11,873 bases of DNA from Acidobacteriota bacterium (GTDB taxonomy: Bacteria; Acidobacteriota; Terriglobia; Terriglobales; Acidobacteriaceae): NCBI GenBank assembly GCA_021851465.1, contig JAJZDL010000071.1, forward strand, positions 1 to 11,873. The letters run 5' to 3'. Positions 8,180-11,873 of this stretch are shown here, piece by piece (positions within the stretch are counted from its first letter, which is position 1; each line of letters opens with the position of its first letter). The notes below the pieces were generated by a model. The model searched no databases and was not told the origin of the DNA. It was given only the letters and a program-made list of their open reading frames with translations. The position numbers and the translations under genes were made by a program.

Positions 8180-9265
8180 TCAGTTTGTCCCGCAAGGGTG
8201 CGCGTCGATGGCATGGGGCGGATTGTCGTTGAGCGGGATGACCACCGTGGCCGGCATTCCCAAGCGCAGGCGATGGTCCGGGTTGCAGGCGTACACGCGC
8301 ACTCGATAGACAAGCTGCGTGCGCAACTGCGTTGTCTCTACATTCTTCGGCGTGAACTCCGAGACCGGAGAGATGTAGCCGATCCAGCCGGGGAAACGCT
8401 CGCCGGGGAAGCTGTCCGACTCGATCCAGGCGCGCATTCCGAGGGCGACCTTGCCCATCTCCGGCTCCGGCAGGTAGGCGCGCACCCACAGCGGATTGTC
8501 CAGCGCGAGCGTAAAAACCGGGGTCTGCGGCGTCGCCATGTCGCCGGTTTCGAGGATGCGATCTTGAATCACGCCGTCCTCCGGCGCGTAGAGTTGCGTG
8601 TCGTTCAACTGCTTCTGCGCCAGCGCCAGCGCGGACAGATCCGCCTTCGCGGTTGCCTGCGCCGCAGCAATATCTTCCTTGCGCGGGCCAATTACGGCGA
8701 GCTGCAACGCCTGCTGTTTGGCCTCCAACGCCTGCTGCCTGGCCGCAAGAGCGGCCCGGTCTGTCTGCAAGGTGCGTTCTGCATCGTCGCGCACCTGCAA
8801 GGAGACGTACTGCTGCTTGGCCAGCGTCTGCTGCCGCTGATAGAAGAGGCTGGCGTTGGTCACGTTGTCCTCCGCCGCCTGTACGTCTGCCTGTGCCGCG
8901 GCAACATCGGCGCGTGCCTGTGCGATCTCCTCCGGGCGGCTGCCGGCCAGAAGGCGCGCAACCACCTGCTGCTGCGCCGCCACAGTCGATTGGCCCTGCG
9001 CCACCGCATCCTTATAGTGCTGCTGCACCAGTTGGGCGACGAGCTGGCCGGCGTGAACGGCGCTGCCTTCGTCCACCAACAGCTTCTCAATCCGCTCGCT
9101 GTCGTTGAAGGCAAGCTGCACCTGCCGGATGTCCACGTTGCCGTAGAGCGTGATGCTGTCGCTGGGCGCCTTCTGGCGCGCCATCCGCCGATAGGTGAAG
9201 GCACCTGCGCTCACCAGCAGGGCCAGAGTTATCAGGATGACAATTCGTTTTTTTACTGAACCCAT
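8180..9265 (-). CDS. ybhG: Periplasmic adaptor (membrane fusion protein), YbhG-like
   Basis: This 361-aa HlyD-family adaptor should link the YbhSR permease to an outer-membrane channel. A single N-terminal helix (about 7-25) anchors it in the inner membrane. ITLYGNVDIRQVQLAF (38-53) is the family-typical first strand. Residues about 80-210 form a long Gln/Ala-rich coiled-coil hairpin, which normally docks on a TolC-type channel. LYAPEDGVI (215-223) closes the lipoyl-like domain. VSEFTPKNVETTQLRT (291-306) is the beta-barrel signature also seen in E. coli YbhG. The length agrees with the family (about 330-360). The ATG at 9265 has GGGAGAA about 6 nt upstream. The gene follows the TolC-like gene by 38 bp and precedes ybhF by 2 bp. 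The last 20 or so residues (His/Pro-rich, ending CGTN) are extra. Confidence 0.94.
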   Translation of the reverse strand: MGSVKKRIVILITLALLVSAGAFTYRRMARQKAPSDSITLYGNVDIRQVQLAFNDSERIEKLLVDEGSAVHAGQLVAQLVQQHYKDAVAQGQSTVAAQQQVVARLLAGSRPEEIAQARADVAAAQADVQAAEDNVTNASLFYQRQQTLAKQQYVSLQVRDDAERTLQTDRAALAARQQALEAKQQALQLAVIGPRKEDIAAAQATAKADLSALALAQKQLNDTQLYAPEDGVIQDRILETGDMATPQTPVFTLALDNPLWVRAYLPEPEMGKVALGMRAWIESDSFPGERFPGWIGYISPVSEFTPKNVETTQLRTQLVYRVRVYACNPDHRLRLGMPATVVIPLNDNPPHAIDAHPCGTN

Positions 9266-9303
9266 GGTTCTTCTCCCAACGAAACTTGCGGAGCCGCTTG
9301 CTT

Positions 9304-10620
9304 CTACGGATTGCCGTGGAGCAGGTTGTTGATGGCCTCGATGTCCAGCGGCGTCAGCACTCCTGCCGCCGCCTTCAGTTGCGCGCGCGCGACCAGTTGC
9401 GTGTAGAGCGCGAGATAGTAGTTGCGCTGCGCCGATGCAGAGTTTGTCGTAGCGGTCAGAAGGTCGATGATGGAGCGGCTGCCGATCTCATAGCCCTTGC
9501 GCGTTCCCTCCATGGACACCTGCGCCGATGTCACCGACTGTTGCGCCGCCTGAAACTGCGCAACGCTGTCTTGCAGGTCGAGAAACGCGGTCTGCGTGTC
9601 CAGTTTGATCTGGTCCTGCACATTTTGCGCATTTGCTTTGCTGGCCCTTGCCTGCGCCTCGGCCTGATGAATGCCGGCCCGCGTGCTGCCGCCCTCGTAG
9701 ATTGGGATGGAAAGATTCAAGGAGGCCCCAATCTGGTCGATGGCCACGGGCGGAATCAGTGTGCCCGCGGCGTGCTGGCCGATGCCGCTCAGGGTCAACG
9801 TCGGCCAGCGCGCGCGCTTGGCAAACTCCACCTGCTGCTCGCTGACGTGGAGCGTCTCCTGCGCCTGCTGCAGCAGCGGCTGGTTCTTGAGCGCGGTCGC
9901 AAGCCACGGTTCAATCGTGTCCGGCTGCGGCCCGGTCGCCTGCAACGTCGTTATGTCCTGCAAGGCATCGACGGGCTGGTGCGTCAGGCGCTGCAACTGG
10001 TTCTTCGCCACATCCACGGAATTCTTCGCGGCAATGAGGCCGGCCTTTGCGGCATCCAACTGCGCCTGCGCCTCCTGCACGGAGATGATGTCTCCCGTGC
10101 CCACCTTCAGGTTGGCATTGGCCTGGTCGTCGATGCTCTGCAGCAGGTCGACCTGCTGCTGCGCCACGCGCCGGTTGGCCTGCGCCTGCAGGACGCCGAA
10201 GTAGGACTGTGTGACTTCCAATGCAACCATCTGCTCGGCGAATGCCAGCGCCGCTTCGCTGGCCCGGATGCGGCTGTCCGCCTGCTTCATCGCGGTGAAC
10301 TCCTGCCCGTTGAAGATCGACTCCGTCAGGCTCGCGCTGAAGACATCGGAGTGGTAGCCGGTCGAGAGCGGCTGTGGGCCGAAGCCCGACACATAGGCCG
10401 TATTCATGCCACCACTGGCCGCCGCGTTGATGTGCGGAAGCAGCGCAGCGCGCGCCAGGGGCCTGCCTGCTAGATCTGCGTCCAACTGCGCCTGGGCCTG
10501 CGCAACCACCGGCGAGGCCGCTACCGCCTGCCGATACGCATCCTGCAGGTCCTCCGCCCTCGATGCGCTCGCCGCAGCCAACAGCAGCAGAGCAGATAGT
10601 GCGATCGTTTTCCGTTTCAT
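9304..10620 (-). CDS. TolC-family outer-membrane efflux protein
   Basis: This 438-aa outer-membrane factor should trimerise into a channel-tunnel that receives substrate from the YbhG-type adaptor. The signal peptide (1-22) is MKRK, a hydrophobic stretch, and a signal-peptidase site at SRA/E. Two repeated helical halves follow (about 23-215 and 220-420), Ala/Gln-rich as in the OEP fold. Each contains a typical helix-strand unit, such as AVAASPVVAQAQAQLDADL (33-51) and GSRSIIDLLTATTNSASAQ near the C-terminus. The ATG at 10620 has AAGGGA 7 nt before it. E. coli ybhGFSR has no dedicated TolC gene, so its presence here makes the operon self-contained. I give no gene symbol because this is not an obvious orthologue of E. 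coli tolC itself. Confidence 0.93.
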   Translation of the reverse strand: MKRKTIALSALLLLAAASASRAEDLQDAYRQAVAASPVVAQAQAQLDADLAGRPLARAALLPHINAAASGGMNTAYVSGFGPQPLSTGYHSDVFSASLTESIFNGQEFTAMKQADSRIRASEAALAFAEQMVALEVTQSYFGVLQAQANRRVAQQQVDLLQSIDDQANANLKVGTGDIISVQEAQAQLDAAKAGLIAAKNSVDVAKNQLQRLTHQPVDALQDITTLQATGPQPDTIEPWLATALKNQPLLQQAQETLHVSEQQVEFAKRARWPTLTLSGIGQHAAGTLIPPVAIDQIGASLNLSIPIYEGGSTRAGIHQAEAQARASKANAQNVQDQIKLDTQTAFLDLQDSVAQFQAAQQSVTSAQVSMEGTRKGYEIGSRSIIDLLTATTNSASAQRNYYLALYTQLVARAQLKAAAGVLTPLDIEAINNLLHGNP

Positions 10621-10632
10621 GGCGCGTTCCCT

Positions 10633-10862
10633 TCAGGCCAGGATGCTCTTGAGTTCATCGATATTGGGCACGCGGCCATAGAGCTTGACTCTGCCATCCA
10701 GCGCCAGCGCCAGCATCTTCCTTGTGGGCGGGTCGAGTGGAAGCGCAACCAGGCCGAGCGCTGCCGATCGGGCGAGAATCCAGCGAGGATGTGTGCGGCA
10801 GGCAGCTTGAGCAGTGCGAAGGGCTTGCTATGGGGGATCGCGGCTTTGCTGCGTGGGTTCAT
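10633..10862 (-). pseudogene. Small frameshifted gene, C-terminus resembling thioredoxin-like proteins
   Basis: The ATG at 10862 overlaps the arsR stop (ATGA), the mark of a translationally coupled gene. Its frame begins MNPRSKAAIPHSKPFALLKL and looks reasonable for about 30 codons, then turns into an Arg/Trp/Ser-rich shadow. From about 10780 the neighbouring frame becomes protein-like and ends LDGRVKLYGRVPNIDELKSI followed by LA and TGA at 10635-10633. That tail (DGRV, then GRVP, then ELK) resembles the end of small thioredoxin-fold proteins that often accompany Cys-rich ArsR regulators; the resemblance is from memory and tentative. One frameshift near 10760-10790 would join the two halves into about 76 residues. 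I see no CXXC motif in the readable part, so it is probably dead or misread. The intact coupled frame, which runs on to 10617, also overlaps the tolC-like start as ATGA, so an unbroken 81-aa product cannot be excluded. Confidence 0.4.
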
Positions 10863-11152
10863 CGCACCCTCTCTTTCAGCACCTGCGTGGCGCAGGTGAA
10901 AAAATTGCAGACGCACGGCGTCAACAGCCGGTAGTAGACGGTGGTCCCCTCGCGCCGGTCGTCAACGATGCCGTGCGCGCGCAGCAGGGATAGATGCTTG
11001 GATACGGTCGAAAGGTCGCTGCCGACAATCTCCCTCAAGTCGCCGACCGAGCACTCCCCGCGGCCCAGCCGGTCCACAATCATCAGCCGCGACTCGTTGG
11101 CCAGCGCCTTCAGCATCTTTGCCTGTTGCGCGAATGCAGCGCGTTTCTTCAT
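10859..11152 (-). CDS. ArsR-family winged-helix repressor with C-terminal cysteines
   Basis: This 97-aa DNA-binding repressor is of the usual ArsR/SmtB length (about 95-120). KMLKALANESRLMIVDRL (12-29) is the standard first helices. SVGDLREIVGSDLSTVSKHL (35-54) is the helix-turn-helix, and GTTVYYRL (69-76) is the wing. Cysteines stand at C34 (ECSV) and at C80, C82 and C87 (PCVCNFFTC), so inducer sensing may be through metal or thiol chemistry; the ligand is not known. I start it at the ATG at 11152, with AGGA 2 nt upstream and the family-typical N-terminus. The frame extends to 11395, but that part is Pro/Arg/Ala-rich with no family similarity. It is first in the exporter operon and probably represses it. 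E. coli uses the TetR-family CecR for the equivalent genes. Confidence 0.92.
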   Translation of the reverse strand: MKKRAAFAQQAKMLKALANESRLMIVDRLGRGECSVGDLREIVGSDLSTVSKHLSLLRAHGIVDDRREGTTVYYRLLTPCVCNFFTCATQVLKERVR

Positions 11153-11158
11153 TTCCTG

Positions 11159-11187
11159 ACTATATGACAAATTGGCCAAATATGCAA
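11159..11187 (-). promoter_or_regulatory. Putative arsR-operon promoter with overlapping palindrome
   Basis: On the - strand, TTGCAT (11187-11182) and TATAGT (11164-11159) are separated by exactly 17 bp. The -10 matches the consensus at five of six bases; the -35 at only three. The spacer contains the palindrome TTGGCCAA (11172-11179), flanked by ATATG elements at 11162-11166 and 11181-11185. This is a plausible place for ArsR to sit and block RNA polymerase. If the -10 is right, transcription starts at or within a base or two of the arsR ATG, giving a leaderless or nearly leaderless message. Confidence 0.42.
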
Positions 11188-11378
11188 TTATGTTGTTTGC
11201 GGGGGCAGGCCGCGGGCTCGATTGCGGCGGCGCGCCCCGAGGCTGTACCGGTGTGCGCCGCGGCGATTGCATGAAGTTTCCGGAATGGGTGGCGATGCAG
11301 TGCGCGGACAGGCCGCTCCCGCGTTGCAACGCCGCGGTGGGCAATGCGCGATGCATTGGAAATGTTAAAAATGCAAAC

Positions 11379-11388
11379 GGGGGGGGGG
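11379..11388. repeat. Homopolymer run of ten G
   Basis: This is an uninterrupted G10 in the gap between the two divergent genes, about 160 bp before the likely start of the + strand exported-protein gene. Runs of this length are prone to slippage and in some bacteria vary gene expression. Here the run is in non-coding sequence, so any effect would be on promoter spacing. It is also a common place for sequencing error. Confidence 0.9.
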
Positions 11389-11548
11389 CCTTCACCCGTT
11401 CTCAATGGTACAAACTTTAAAAAACCAGCAGTAAATCCGATCGCATCGCTGTACGGCGATGTCTGCGACGCAGTGCGCCGACGCGATCGGCGGTTGGTCC
11501 GGGCCCCGTTTTTCTTCTGTTGCCGATCACTCTTCCGGGAGAAACCCT

Positions 11549-11757
11549 GTGCCCTTCTGTGCCTTGCTGTCTGCCTCGCAATCCACCTCTTTGCCCGCCC
11601 CGTTGCCTGCGTCCATCTGTACCGCCGTCTCGACTGGCAAGCGCCTGGCGCGCCGTGCCGTCCGGTTGGCACATGGGAGGTCGCCGCTTGCAGTGGCGCT
11701 GGCGGTTGCGGCGGCCCTGCTGCTGCCGGGGGCAGCGCGCGGGCAGAACCCTGATCT
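11549..11757 (+). pseudogene. Truncated gene for an exported protein (signal peptide only)
   Basis: A + strand frame starting at GTG 11549, with GGGAG 7 nt upstream, encodes a Ser/Pro/Ala-rich leader and basic residues (GKRLARRAVR). A strong hydrophobic core (LAVALAVAAALLLPGAARG) and QNPDL follow, a classic Sec signal with cleavage after the small residues. After about 70 residues the sequence enters the antisense of an IS3-type transposase, so the mature protein is lost. The frame stays open to the window edge only as a chimera. The family is unknown; large acidobacterial surface proteins often begin this way, but that is an inference from style. Other possible starts are ATG 11459 (no ribosome site) and GTG 11693 (GGGAGG 12 nt upstream). 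The exact end of native sequence is uncertain by about ten bases. Confidence 0.5.
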
Positions 11758-11873
11758 CCTTCATCGAGTAGAAGATTTCACCGTTCAGAAACTCGTCCCG
11801 CAGCTTCGAGTTGAAGCTCTCACAGCAGCCGTTCTCCCATGGGCTGCCCGGCTCGATGTAAGCCGTCTTGGCT
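11752..11873 (-). mobile_element. IS3-family transposase (OrfB) fragment, partial at both ends
   Basis: Read on the - strand from the window edge, the frame gives AKTAYIEPGSPWENGCCESF, then NSKLRDEFLNGEIFYSMKE. This is the highly conserved end of the DDE integrase core of IS3-family OrfB, with the catalytic Glu in PWENG. The rest of the element lies beyond 11873. The family normally continues for a few dozen more residues after IFYSMKE, but here the match fades at about 11750 and the sequence becomes the signal-peptide gene read backwards. The C-terminal coding end and the terminal inverted repeat are therefore missing at this junction. Confidence 0.88.

Larger units (their letters stand above)
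11153..11548. other. Divergent intergenic region between arsR and the truncated exported-protein gene
   Basis: This region of about 400 bp has no gene I can support. It holds an AT-rich arsR promoter/operator segment at 11157-11195, a GC-rich middle (11196-11340), a run of ten G at 11379-11388, and a second AT-rich patch at 11400-11440 that may be the promoter of the + strand gene. I cannot place a convincing -35/-10 for the latter. The frame upstream of the + strand gene could begin earlier, at ATG 11459, but no ribosome site precedes that codon. Confidence 0.5.

Noticed and set aside
6873..8309. 478-codon open frame on the + strand opposite ybhF
   Set aside because: This is the antisense of an intact tandem ATPase gene with all expected motifs. 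The Arg/Leu/His-rich composition is typical of a shadow frame.
8168..10473. Long + strand frames opposite the YbhG-like and TolC-like genes
   Set aside because: They mirror the codon pattern of the real genes on the other strand and show no family features or start signals.
11153..11395. 81-residue N-terminal extension of the ArsR frame
   Set aside because: It has no similarity to the family, is Pro/Arg/Ala-rich, runs through the putative promoter and G tract, and the remaining 97 aa is the normal family length.

Overview
The window is about 62% GC (by eye). It looks like the chromosome of a Gram-negative, diderm bacterium: it encodes cytochrome c maturation, a Tat-exported oxidoreductase and an envelope-spanning exporter. 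My best guess is an Acidobacteriota member, from the overall style of the genes and a TACANNTGTA (BlaI/CopY-type) operator. This is inference; the 23S fragment at the left edge would settle it.

Layout. Positions 1-648 are the end of an rRNA operon on the + strand: the 3' end of 23S, a 165-bp spacer, 5S and a strong intrinsic terminator. Everything from 666 to 11152 is on the - strand. Read in its own direction (high to low coordinates) it starts with an ArsR-type repressor (11152-10859) and a small, apparently frameshifted gene (10862-10633). Then come a TolC-type outer-membrane channel (10620-9304) and a complete YbhG-YbhF-YbhS-YbhR-type exporter (9265-4211): periplasmic adaptor, tandem ATPase and two ABC-2 permeases. 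Starts and stops overlap or nearly touch through most of this block, so it is probably one transcript coding for a whole inner-to-outer-membrane efflux machine under a thiol-rich ArsR sensor.

A 121-bp gap follows, holding a perfect CRP-type palindrome (TGTGA-N6-TCACA). After it lies a full-length ccmF (4088-2037), with no other cytochrome c maturation genes nearby. A 354-bp gap with a TACANNTGTA dyad then leads to a Tat-exported aldo/keto reductase (1682-666), which ends 18 bp from the rRNA terminator and converges on it.

The right end is disturbed. Divergent from arsR is a roughly 400-bp stretch with a run of ten G. It is followed by a + strand reading frame with a clear signal peptide, cut off about 70 residues in where an IS3-family transposase fragment (- strand) begins and runs off the window. 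The IS fragment lacks its own C-terminal coding end and inverted repeat at this junction, which points to a rearrangement rather than a clean insertion.

I see no wholly new system. The most useful leads are the two operator-like palindromes, the ArsR-controlled Ybh/TolC operon with its broken coupled small gene, and the truncated exported gene at the IS3 junction.
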